From Zoogloeaceae bacterium (GTDB taxonomy: Bacteria; Pseudomonadota; Gammaproteobacteria; Burkholderiales; Rhodocyclaceae): DNA of 5,504 bases. The stretch covers positions 1 to 5,504 of the forward strand of contig JAITDH010000069.1 in NCBI GenBank assembly GCA_031282665.1. Reading direction: 5' to 3'. The translations under genes and the position numbers were made by a program. Positions 1-5,504 of the stretch are shown one piece after another. Under the pieces are notes generated by a model that saw only the letters and a program-made list of their open reading frames with translations, did no database searches and was not told the DNA's origin. Each line of letters opens with the position of its first letter. The first letter of the stretch is position 1.

Positions 1-342
1 GTCTCGATTAGGTTTGCGTAGGTCGATGAAGATTCGGATATCGTCGGCAGAGGAGCGGAGGACCTTATCTTTGCCGTCCTGTAGATCAATACAGCCCAAA
101 GCGATCGACGTAACTCGCTGCTGACCATCGATCAACTGAAGCTTGCCTTCCATTTCATTGCTGATGATTGCGCCTATAGGAAAGCCGCGCAGCAGGGAAT
201 CCCATAGATTTTCAATCTGACTGGGTTTCCATACGAAGCCCCGTTGGATGTTTGGCAAGTCGAATTTCCCACCCTTGACGAAATTGACGAAGTCAATGAG
301 TGTCTTTATTCCAAACAAGTCTTCGTATGTTGTGGCGGACAT
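1..342 (-). CDS. DUF262 / GmrSD-type N-terminal domain protein (partial, 3' end outside window)
   Basis: Only the first 114 residues are present; the gene runs off the left edge with no stop. The visible part matches the DUF262 (GmrS-like) N-terminal domain: P30-x-IQRGFVW (30-38), LWDSLLRGFPIG (46-57) and the diagnostic IDGQQR box (71-76). In this family the DGQQR box belongs to a ParB/Srx-like nucleotide-binding fold. Relatives include GmrSD type IV restriction enzymes, which cleave modified phage DNA and use NTP, and other defence proteins; many members are uncharacterised. The start is the ATG at 342-340, with AGGAGA five bases upstream and an extended -10 promoter further up, so it is its own transcription unit. 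GC is about 50% over 240 bases, lower than the adjoining operon, which suggests separate acquisition. Family call is firm; the nuclease role is inferred, because the DUF1524/HNH half would lie outside the window. Confidence 0.9.
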   Translation of the reverse strand, partial: MSATTYEDLFGIKTLIDFVNFVKGGKFDLPNIQRGFVWKPSQIENLWDSLLRGFPIGAIISNEMEGKLQLIDGQQRVTSIALGCIDLQDGKDKVLRSSADDIRIFIDLRKPNRD

Positions 343-347
343 CGTTT

Positions 348-353
348 TCTCCT
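348..353 (-). promoter_or_regulatory. Ribosome binding site of the DUF262 gene
   Basis: On the minus strand AGGAGA is followed by five bases (AAACG) and then ATG at 342. This fixes the start of the truncated DUF262 gene and gives a protein beginning MSATTYEDLF, with the conserved P-x-IQR box at the usual distance from the N-terminus. Confidence 0.7.
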
Positions 354-359
354 GTCAGT

Positions 360-418
360 GGTTCGGTTGGATGCCGACAAGTATAGCAAGCTCATCCCAG
401 CCTCATGCAACCCGAACC
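360..418. repeat. Inverted repeat bracketing the DUF262 promoter
   Basis: GGTTCGGTTG at 360-369 is the inverse of CAACCCGAACC at 408-418, with one extra C in the right arm: seven perfect pairs (GGTTCGG/CCGAACC) followed by three more (TTG/CAA). The arms are about 39 bases apart and enclose the -10 element; the right arm overlaps the weak -35. The loop is too long for a terminator. The placement suits an operator half-site pair or protein-mediated looping, but chance is not excluded for a 7+3 bp match. Confidence 0.35.
380..410 (-). promoter_or_regulatory. Candidate extended -10 promoter for the DUF262 gene
   Basis: The minus strand reads TGC-TATACT at 388-380: a five-of-six -10 hexamer with the TGn extension of sigma70-type extended -10 promoters. 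The best -35 is a poor TTGCAT at 410-405 with a long 19-bp spacer, as expected when the TGn element compensates. Transcription would start near 373, leaving a leader of about 30 nt that contains the AGGAGA site. Identified by eye only. Confidence 0.5.
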
Positions 419-434
419 GCGCGGCGTTTTGCCA

Positions 435-446
435 ATTTGCGCAAAT
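435..446. repeat. 12-bp perfect palindrome ATTTGCGCAAAT
   Basis: A perfect 12-base dyad lies in the non-coding gap between the desaturase stop and the DUF262 promoter, about 50 bases upstream of the -10 element. Looser flanking complementarity (GCC 431-433 with GGC 451-453) could extend it. It could be a dimeric regulator site. It has no following T-run on either strand, so it does not look like an intrinsic terminator. No known operator is recognised. Confidence 0.3.
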
Positions 447-551
447 CGATGGCGCACGCTCCAGCGTTTTCAACTGCCGGAGTCCGGTGATGATAACCGT
501 CAACCGCATGTCTTTGCCTTTCAGCCCAAGGGTGGCAGATTGGCCGTTGCG

Positions 552-1478
552 TTACCCTTTTTGCCGCGCCGGGAAAAGATAGCCTATGTCGTCCGGCGCG
601 CCCATGGGTGGGGCGGGGCGCACGCCTTTCCACAGGCTCCAGTAGACCCGCCAGAACGACGGTTGCCGCTCGTTCCTGTCGACCGCTTGCGGCAGCGCGT
701 ACCAGGGGAGTTCCGGGTGCTGGTGGTGCGCGCGGTGGTAGTGGTAGTTGAGGGCGATCCAGCGCGAGGGGGGTAGCACCTTCAGGTTCCAGGCGCCGTT
801 TTGCACGTCGCGCGCGCTCCAGGCATGGTTGGCGTATTGCAGTACCGACCAGTGCGTGGCAAAGGCCGCGTAGCACAGGAGGGTCGGCCAGAAGGCGAGA
901 TCGAGCATGTAAAACATCGCGCCCTGCCAGAGGAAGGCCAGCGCGAGTTCTCCCCACAGCCGCGCGGGCAAAACGCTGGCCAGTTCCGCCACATAGGGGC
1001 CGAACCCCAGGGCCGGGGCGAGGCGCTGGACGAAAAAGCGCGAATGCCAGGCCCAGGGCGCGGCAAGATAGAGCAGGTTGCTGAAGATCACCGACCACCA
1101 GTACAGCCCCAGGAGGTTGCCCAGGTAGAGCCAGCCGTTGCGGACGAGGCGCGATTGGCGCGGCAGGTAATAGTCGTAGAGTTCCTGGTCGGTGCGGTTG
1201 CGCCGGTGGTGTCCCAGGTGCGCGACGCGCTGCATGCAGAAGGAGGTCGGGAAGGCCCAGCCCGCGACGATGCCCAGGAAGGTGTTCCAGCGCGGCGAGG
1301 CGCTGGCGACGCCGTGCACGGCCTCGTGCATGAGGGCGAACGGGGTGTTGGCGAAGAGGCAGAAGAGCCAGGCCGCGAGCAGCATGGCAGGCGTGCCGAG
1401 GTGACTGGCGGCCCAGAGGCAGGCGCACAGGATGGCGAATGATGCCAGCAGGATGATGGTGTTCATCAGGGTTCGCAT
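552..1478 (-). CDS. Membrane fatty acid desaturase / hydroxylase family protein
   Basis: A 308-residue integral-membrane di-iron enzyme of the fatty acid desaturase superfamily. The three histidine boxes are all intact: HEAVH (51-55), HLGHH (87-91) and HYHRAHH, containing HRAHH (248-252). Hydrophobic spans surround them (about 6-24, 30-49, 116-140, 175-207). The family uses O2 and electrons from ferredoxin or similar to desaturate or hydroxylate acyl chains, and also carotenoids or alkanes; which applies here cannot be told. No fused electron-transfer domain is present. The start is the ATG at 1478, set by AAGGAGG seven bases upstream; reading further upstream adds an Arg-rich stretch that is a shadow of the preceding gene. 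It overlaps the end of the upstream membrane-protein gene by 13 bp and is the last gene of the operon. No clear intrinsic terminator follows the stop at 552-554. Confidence 0.9.
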   Translation of the reverse strand: MRTLMNTIILLASFAILCACLWAASHLGTPAMLLAAWLFCLFANTPFALMHEAVHGVASASPRWNTFLGIVAGWAFPTSFCMQRVAHLGHHRRNRTDQELYDYYLPRQSRLVRNGWLYLGNLLGLYWWSVIFSNLLYLAAPWAWHSRFFVQRLAPALGFGPYVAELASVLPARLWGELALAFLWQGAMFYMLDLAFWPTLLCYAAFATHWSVLQYANHAWSARDVQNGAWNLKVLPPSRWIALNYHYHRAHHQHPELPWYALPQAVDRNERQPSFWRVYWSLWKGVRPAPPMGAPDDIGYLFPARQKG

Positions 1479-1822
1479 GGGGAAACCTCCTTCTTGGCGA
1501 CGGGGCGCGTGCCGGAATGTCCGTGCGCGGCGAATGAATGCAGGATGAAAACCACGACCGGCACGAGGACGCAGAGCGCCAGGCCGAGGAGCAGCCACAG
1601 CGCGGTTTCCGGGTAGCCGGGCAGGCCGTGTTGCCGCACCCGGATTTCGAGGAGCGCGATGGATAGGCCGTAGGCCGCGCCGAATCCGCCGAAGAACCAG
1701 GGCGCGTAATCGCTGGCAATGGCGCTGGCGGGCTGGCCGGCCGCCCAGGGTTCGTTATAGACGCGCAGGATGTCCGCCCGGATGGCCGCGATGTCGTAGA
1801 TCCAGTTCCAGAAGCCCAGCAC
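1466..1822 (-). CDS. C-terminal half of a frameshifted integral membrane protein (unknown family)
   Basis: This frame encodes 118 residues from a GTG at 1822 to a TGA at 1468-1466. It holds two clear membrane spans (about 41-59 and 74-95), an aromatic N-terminal segment (VLGFWNWIYD), and a Lys/Glu-containing soluble tail. I read it as the second half of the protein begun at 2150. The GTG has no convincing ribosome binding site. The hydrophobic segment at the start continues directly from the previous frame's LRYMLIAAS. Removing one base from the CCC run at 1823-1825 joins the halves into a 227-residue protein. If it is instead translated independently from GTG, it would be a short two-span protein. 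I recognise no family. Its 3' end carries the desaturase ribosome binding site. Confidence 0.6.
   Translation of the reverse strand: MLGFWNWIYDIAAIRADILRVYNEPWAAGQPASAIASDYAPWFFGGFGAAYGLSIALLEIRVRQHGLPGYPETALWLLLGLALCVLVPVVVFILHSFAAHGHSGTRPVAKKEVSPCEP
1486..1492 (-). promoter_or_regulatory. Strong ribosome binding site deciding the desaturase start
   Basis: The minus strand shows AAGGAGG, then seven bases (TTTCCCC), then ATG at 1478. It lies inside the 3' end of the upstream membrane-protein gene, as expected for translational coupling, and excludes the longer in-frame starts further upstream. Confidence 0.8.
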
Positions 1823-2150
1823 GGGAAGCGGCGATCAGCATGTAGCGCAGGGCGTCGGCGAGGCTGGCGGCGGCTTCGCCGTGGATCGTCCAGGCCAGGG
1901 CCGCCGTGGCGCTGCCGAAGACGAAGCCGTGATGCGGACGAAAGCGCCCCCATTTGAGGCGCGTATTGAATTCCCAGACCTTGCAGACGTTCGTCCCGCA
2001 GGCTGGAACCAGCCAGGCCCAGAGCACGGGAATCAGCCAGGCCATCAGCGTTTGCGGCAGGTTGCCGTAGACGCGCAGCCACAGGTAAAAGGAGAGCGGC
2101 GCGAGAAGGGCGGGGGCGAGCCAGGCGTAGAGATGCAGGAGTTTTTTCAT
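1755..2150 (-). CDS. N-terminal half of a frameshifted integral membrane protein (unknown family)
   Basis: The frame opens at ATG 2150-2148, whose last bases overlap the stop of the radical SAM gene (ATGA), so translation is probably coupled; for that reason I reject longer upstream starts. As read it gives 131 residues to a stop at 1757-1755, but only about the first 109 look genuine. Spans lie at about 8-26, 36-51, 75-89 and a fourth beginning at 100, with a soluble loop (about 55-72) between the second and third. Residues 111-131 (AGLLELDLRHRGHPGG...) are a His/Arg/Gly-rich shadow of the next frame, which carries the plausible continuation. With one base removed near 1823 the joined product would be about 227 residues with roughly six spans. 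No family recognised. It sits between a radical SAM enzyme and a desaturase, suggesting a membrane partner of lipid modification (inference). Confidence 0.65.
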   Translation of the reverse strand: MKKLLHLYAWLAPALLAPLSFYLWLRVYGNLPQTLMAWLIPVLWAWLVPACGTNVCKVWEFNTRLKWGRFRPHHGFVFGSATAALAWTIHGEAAASLADALRYMLIAASRAGLLELDLRHRGHPGGHPARL

Positions 2151-3487
2151 TTCAGTCCGAAGCGCATGCCGTGTTTTTTGTAGACCTCCCGGCGAAAGAG
2201 GAGGGTGTAGCGCCAGAAGGCCAGCGCGCGGGACAGGGTGCGCCAGTTGGTCTGCCAGTCGGAAAAGCGCCTCAGCAGCGCGCCGGGACGGTTGTAGCGG
2301 ACGCGCGCCGCGTGGCAGGCGTCGGTGAGTTCCTCCGCCGTCATGCGGGCGGGTTCGAAGGCGGCGTGGTTGAAACGGTATTCGGGATGCAGCCACCAGC
2401 GGCCGCCGTAGCGCAGCCGGTTCTGCCCGGCGAGCTGCCGGTAGAAGGGCGTGCCGGGATAGGGCATGAGGATGTTGTAGGCGGCGAAGGTGAAGCGGTG
2501 GCGCAGGGCGAAATCCGTCGTGGCGCGGATGCTCTCCGGCGTGTCGTGGTCGTAGCCCAGGGTGAACGCCGCCCAGGTCTGCATGCCGTGCTCGCGCAAG
2601 ATGGCGATTTCCTCGCGGTAATCGGCAAAGCCCGGAAGATTCGGCGATTTGGCCGCGTCGCGCAGGCTGGCGGCGGTAATCGACTCGAAGCCCATGACAT
2701 TGCCCCAGCAGCCGCTTCGTTCCATCAGGCGCATCAGTTCGCGGTCATGGGTCGCGTCCAGGCTGGCCTGGCTGATCCAGTGGATATCGAGGGGAATCAG
2801 GGCGCGGCACAGGGCCTTGAGCGCCGCGTGATCCGAGGCGATGTTGTCATCGACGAAAAAGAGGAAGCGGCGCTCCTGGCGCTCGATTTCCGCCACGACA
2901 TGCTCGATGCGCCGCTGGTAATGCTGGCGGTCGAAATAGCGGCTGATGGCGCAGAAGCGGCAGCCGAAACGGCAGCCGCGCGAGAATTGCAGCAGCGCGA
3001 TGGGAAGATAGCCCTTGCCGGCGAAGATTTCCCGCCGCGGCAGGACGTTTTCGCCGCCCAGGGTCTGCGCGATGCCGGGATGTCCGTCGTAGCGCGGCAG
3101 GAGACGGCGGCGGCGGGCGTCCTCGACCAGCCGCGGCCAGGCGCATTCGGCATCGCCCGTGAGAATGCTGTCGGCGTGCGCCGCCGCTTCCTCGGGCAGG
3201 AGGGTGACGTGGATGCCGCCCAGCACCACCGGCACCCCGCGCCGCCGGTATTCCGCTGCGATTTCATAGGCGCGCCGGGCGGTGAAGGTTTCCACGGTGA
3301 TCGCCGCCAGATCGGTCGGCTCGTCGTAGGGAATGGCTTCCATGCGGTCGTCGTGGAGGACGACTTCCACGTCCGGCGGCGTCAACCCCGCCAGCACGTC
3401 GAGCATCAGCGGTTCCATGCGGCCTTCGTCGACATAGAGACTGTGCTCCCGTCGCCCGATGGTGGGCTTGATGAGGCTGATCTTCAT
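2147..3487 (-). CDS. B12-binding-domain radical SAM protein
   Basis: A 446-residue protein. The N-terminal part (about 1-130) resembles the cobalamin-binding Rossmann-like domain of BchE-type enzymes, with the typical VVLGGIHVTLLPEEA (88-102), although the canonical DxHxxG cobalamin-ligand motif is absent, as in many members of this class. The radical SAM core follows: C172-x3-C176-x2-C179 (CRFGCRFC) for the 4Fe-4S cluster, FVDDN (211-215), GFESI (266-270), LGYDHDTPES (310-319) and MPYPGTPFYR (341-350). The C-terminal 80 residues are Arg-rich and soluble. Such enzymes methylate, cyclise or rearrange unactivated carbons, often of lipids or cofactors (the hopanoid methylase HpnP is an example); the substrate here is unknown. 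The start is ATG 3487; no strong ribosome binding site is seen (a GGAG lies 14 bases upstream). It begins 32 bp after tcdA and ends in the start codon of the membrane-protein gene. Confidence 0.9.
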   Translation of the reverse strand: MKISLIKPTIGRREHSLYVDEGRMEPLMLDVLAGLTPPDVEVVLHDDRMEAIPYDEPTDLAAITVETFTARRAYEIAAEYRRRGVPVVLGGIHVTLLPEEAAAHADSILTGDAECAWPRLVEDARRRRLLPRYDGHPGIAQTLGGENVLPRREIFAGKGYLPIALLQFSRGCRFGCRFCAISRYFDRQHYQRRIEHVVAEIERQERRFLFFVDDNIASDHAALKALCRALIPLDIHWISQASLDATHDRELMRLMERSGCWGNVMGFESITAASLRDAAKSPNLPGFADYREEIAILREHGMQTWAAFTLGYDHDTPESIRATTDFALRHRFTFAAYNILMPYPGTPFYRQLAGQNRLRYGGRWWLHPEYRFNHAAFEPARMTAEELTDACHAARVRYNRPGALLRRFSDWQTNWRTLSRALAFWRYTLLFRREVYKKHGMRFGLK

Positions 3488-3519
3488 GGCGAGGCCGTTT
3501 TCTCCAGGCTATCCCGGCA

Positions 3520-4311
3520 TCAGGAATCCGCTTCCCGCTCGCCGATCATTTCCAGCGCCGCGGCGCAGGCGGCGAAGCCCATGCTGGCGGTCACGCAGAC
3601 GGAAGAGCCATAACCCGCGCAGCTCAAGCCCTGCGGCGCGTCTCCCAGCGCGCAGCCTGCCACGGGACGCTGGACGGATTCGCTGGAATAAAGCGCCGTG
3701 ACGCCGAATTTTTCCGGCGCTTTCGGAGAGGCGGCATGGGGGAAGCCATATTCACGGCGGAGGAGGGCGCGAACCTTCGCGAGCAGGGGGTCGTGCGCGC
3801 AGAAGGCGAGGTCGGCGCGGCGAATCAGGGTCGGGTCCTTCTTGCCGCCCGCCGCGCCGGTGGTGACGATGGGCAGGCCATTGTCGCGGCAGTGGGCGAT
3901 CAGCGCCGCCTTGGCGCGGGTCTGGTCGATCGCGTCGATGACCAGCGGGCGGGGCAGGGCGTTCGGCGGCAGGAGGGCGGCGACGTTTTCCGGCGTGACG
4001 AAATCCTCGATCACGCGCACCTCGATGGCGGGATGGATGGCCCGCGCGCGGGCCGCCAGGACATCGACCTTGGCCTTGCCGTATTCCGCGCCCAGAGCCT
4101 GTATCTGCCGGTTGGTATTGGATTCGGCCACCATGTCGAGGTCGATCAGGGTGAGGATTCCGATCCCGTTGCGCGCCAGCCCTTCCACGACCCAGGAGCC
4201 GACGCCGCCCACCCCGACCACGCAGACATGCGCGCCCATGAAGCGCGTCGCGGCCTCGCCATACAGCCGCCGGACGCCGCCGAAGCGGCGCTCCAGGCCG
4301 CTTGCGGGCAT
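3520..4311 (-). CDS. tcdA: tRNA threonylcarbamoyladenosine dehydratase (TcdA/CsdL)
   Basis: A 263-residue ThiF/E1-like enzyme, close to the E. coli length (268). TcdA uses ATP to cyclise the t6A at position 37 of ANN-decoding tRNAs to ct6A. It shows the family opening RRFGGVRRLYG (8-18), the nucleotide-binding VGVGGVGSW (32-40), NTNRQIQALG (65-74), DDFVTPxNVA-like EDFVTPENVA (102-111), VIDAID (124-129), TTGAAGG (150-156) and the late cysteine motif LSCAGYGSS (229-237). The start chosen is ATG 4311-4309, which overlaps the previous stop as TGATG and puts RRFGG at the usual distance; the longer in-frame start at 4362 would only add codons from inside the upstream gene. It is therefore probably translated by reinitiation after the HPt/HD-GYP gene. 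The link to that signalling gene is positional only. Confidence 0.95.
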   Translation of the reverse strand: MPASGLERRFGGVRRLYGEAATRFMGAHVCVVGVGGVGSWVVEGLARNGIGILTLIDLDMVAESNTNRQIQALGAEYGKAKVDVLAARARAIHPAIEVRVIEDFVTPENVAALLPPNALPRPLVIDAIDQTRAKAALIAHCRDNGLPIVTTGAAGGKKDPTLIRRADLAFCAHDPLLAKVRALLRREYGFPHAASPKAPEKFGVTALYSSESVQRPVAGCALGDAPQGLSCAGYGSSVCVTASMGFAACAAALEMIGEREADS

Positions 4312-5414
4312 CAGGATGCCCCGATCGTGCGCTTGATGACCTGGTTGAAGGGCAAGGTCCATTCCGGCGCGAACTGGTTGTCGCAGGCATTGATTTCCGC
4401 GATAGCGCGCAGCACCGAGCGATTCTTCCCGCGGTGGCTGTGCTTGAGCATGACCGCCTCGAAGGCATCGACGATGGCGATGATCTTCGCGCCGGGGGAA
4501 ATGTCCTCGCCCTTCAGGTTCGCCGGGTAACCGCTGCCGTCATGCATCTCGTGGTGCTGCGCCACCATCTCCGCCGCGGCGTTCCAGCCGGGAATCCGTT
4601 GCAGCAGGCCCGCGCCGTAACTGGTATGCCCGCGCAGGGCGAGGCGGTCTTCCGCGGAAAGGTGGCCCACCTTGAGCCAGGTGCGCTCCGGCAGGAGCAG
4701 CATGCCGACGTCGTGCATGTAGATCGCCGCCTCCAGTTGCACGGGATCGACCGGCGATTCGGCGGCCTTGTTGGCTTCCAGCGCGAGGCGCAGGATGCGG
4801 TTCGTGCGCCCCTTGAAAAAAGGCGAGCGATTTTCCAGTTGCAGGGCGAAGGAGCGGAAAAATTGCAGGTCGGCGGCGACATCCTGGTTGTCGATCACCG
4901 GCGGCCTGGATTCCGGCACGATCTCGTCGGCGGAAACGACGGACGGAAAGCCGGTCACCGCCTCGATCATCTCGCCGCACACCGCGTTGACCTGGTCGGG
5001 CGGCACGCGGCTCGTCTTTTCCAGTTCCTGCAACAGGACGACCAGTTTCAGGTCTTCCAGGGTCGTGTGGCGCAGCAGGTTTTCCACCGCCAGTTCCAGC
5101 CGGTCCAGGGCAAGCAGGAGGGCCTCGGCGAATACTTCGGAAAACGGCACGCTGCCATCGCGAAAACGCCCGAACAGCGCCTCGATATGATGCGTGATCG
5201 CCACCCCCAGCTCCAGCTTGGTTGCGGCGGCCTCCCCCTTGATCGTATGCAGCGCGCGTGAAATCCTGCCCGCCAGATCCTGGTTGCCCGGCGTTTTTTT
5301 CAGTTGCCCAACGTGGTAGGCAATCTCGACTGCCTTGTCTTGCAAACTGTCCGAAAATTCTTCCAGGATTTCCCGATCTTGTATGACAGGTGCAATAATC
5401 TCCTTGATGTCCAT
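4311..5414 (-). CDS. HPt domain - HD-GYP domain signalling protein (partly degenerate HD-GYP)
   Basis: A 367-residue soluble protein with two domains. Residues about 10-115 form a CheA-P1-like histidine phosphotransfer bundle with HTIKG (56-60), H56 being the expected phospho-acceptor. Residues about 185-355 form an HD-GYP domain, the family that hydrolyses cyclic di-GMP: E194, HD at 234-235, RGHTSYG (261-267), HHEMHDGSGYP (287-297) and IVDAFEA (314-320). Two conserved positions differ: the first-helix His of the usual GHxxR is R203 (KGRTNR), and the Lys of HDxGK is M238 (HDVGM). Activity may thus be altered or lost. The start is ATG 5414, with AAGGAGG three bases upstream; a TTG at 5465 is rejected. 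It is the first gene of the run and overlaps tcdA by one base. A sensor kinase partner is expected elsewhere. Confidence 0.88.
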   Translation of the reverse strand: MDIKEIIAPVIQDREILEEFSDSLQDKAVEIAYHVGQLKKTPGNQDLAGRISRALHTIKGEAAATKLELGVAITHHIEALFGRFRDGSVPFSEVFAEALLLALDRLELAVENLLRHTTLEDLKLVVLLQELEKTSRVPPDQVNAVCGEMIEAVTGFPSVVSADEIVPESRPPVIDNQDVAADLQFFRSFALQLENRSPFFKGRTNRILRLALEANKAAESPVDPVQLEAAIYMHDVGMLLLPERTWLKVGHLSAEDRLALRGHTSYGAGLLQRIPGWNAAAEMVAQHHEMHDGSGYPANLKGEDISPGAKIIAIVDAFEAVMLKHSHRGKNRSVLRAIAEINACDNQFAPEWTLPFNQVIKRTIGAS

Positions 5415-5417
5415 GCG

Positions 5418-5424
5418 CCTCCTT
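5418..5424 (-). promoter_or_regulatory. Ribosome binding site of the HPt/HD-GYP gene
   Basis: AAGGAGG on the minus strand, then CGC and ATG at 5414. The core is perfect but the three-base spacer is unusually short. It still favours this start over the upstream in-frame TTG at 5465. Confidence 0.6.
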
Positions 5425-5452
5425 GGTCGATGATGGCAAGCCGTCAGGGCTT

Positions 5453-5481
5453 TGTGTATGTTCAACAGTAAACGAATTCAA
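5453..5481 (-). promoter_or_regulatory. Weak candidate sigma70-type promoter upstream of the operon
   Basis: The minus strand carries TTGAAT (5481-5476), a 17-base spacer and TACACA (5458-5453). The -35 matches four of six bases and the -10 only three of six. It lies in the AT-richer leader ahead of the first gene, where a promoter is expected, but the match is poor and the true promoter could be upstream of the window. Confidence 0.2.
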
Positions 5482-5504
5482 TGTAATCCGCAGTGTAGCC
5501 TAAA

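Noticed and set aside
477..487. CCGGAGTCCGG near-palindrome as a terminator for the desaturase operon
   Set aside because: A 5-bp stem around a single central base cannot form a stable RNA hairpin as such, and no T-run follows on the minus strand.
244..582. Plus-strand frame of 112 codons across the intergenic gap
   Set aside because: Its first third is antisense to the DUF262 start region, and the rest crosses the promoter and repeats; no motif was seen.
403..2082. Long 559-codon open frame on the minus strand
   Set aside because: It runs through the desaturase and membrane-protein genes in another frame. Its translation is Arg/Pro/Ala-rich with no domain, typical of a third-frame shadow in GC-rich DNA.
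2171..3613. 480-codon open frame on the plus strand, antisense to the radical SAM gene
   Set aside because: It lies opposite a gene with clear radical SAM motifs, has a Gly/Ala/Val/Arg/Gln-biased shadow composition and no recognisable motif.
4312..4362. Longer tcdA start at 4362
   Set aside because: The extra 17 codons lie inside the HPt/HD-GYP coding region and match nothing in the TcdA family; the TGATG start at 4311 gives the expected N-terminus.
4302..5261. 319-codon plus-strand frame opposite the HPt/HD-GYP gene, and a similar one at 3736-4530 opposite tcdA
   Set aside because: Both are antisense mirrors of well-supported genes and show no motif or ribosome binding site of their own.
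5415..5465. TTG start at 5465 for the HPt/HD-GYP protein
   Set aside because: It would add a His/Arg-rich tail (HHRPRRR) before the real domain and has no ribosome binding site, whereas the ATG at 5414 follows AAGGAGG.

Overview
The window is a GC-rich bacterial chromosome segment with every supported gene on the minus strand. Gene style (TcdA type, an HPt/HD-GYP signalling protein, tightly overlapping operons) fits a proteobacterium, most likely a betaproteobacterium. That placement is inferred from sequence character, not from any search.

Read in the direction of transcription (right to left), a short leader (5415-5504) precedes an apparent five-gene run with almost no intergenic space. 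(1) A CheA-P1-like HPt domain fused to a partly degenerate HD-GYP domain (4311-5414). (2) tcdA, the tRNA t6A dehydratase (3520-4311), which starts inside the stop codon of gene 1 (TGATG). (3) After 32 bp, a B12-binding-type radical SAM enzyme (2147-3487). (4) A polytopic membrane protein starting at an ATGA overlap (2150), whose reading frame is broken near 1823; the two halves are 1755-2150 and 1466-1822. (5) A three-histidine-box membrane fatty-acid desaturase/hydroxylase (552-1478), overlapping the end of gene 4 by 13 bp. Genes 3-5 look like one co-translated cassette of two oxidative or radical enzymes plus a membrane protein. The likeliest job is modification of a lipid, but the substrate cannot be read from the sequence.

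Between 343 and 551 there is no credible gene. This gap holds an extended -10 promoter, a ribosome binding site and a long-looped inverted repeat, all belonging to the next gene, plus a 12-bp perfect palindrome. The next gene (1-342, cut by the window edge) encodes the N-terminus of a DUF262/GmrSD-type protein with the DGQQR motif. By hand count its first 240 bases are about 50% GC, clearly lower than the neighbouring operon (about 63-77% in sampled lines), so this may be the edge of an accessory or defence region.

The most interesting points are the uncharacterised radical SAM / membrane protein / desaturase cassette, the single-base frame break in its membrane gene, the altered metal-site residues in the HD-GYP domain, and the inverted repeat bracketing the DUF262 promoter. 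No tRNA, rRNA, CRISPR array or insertion sequence was seen.
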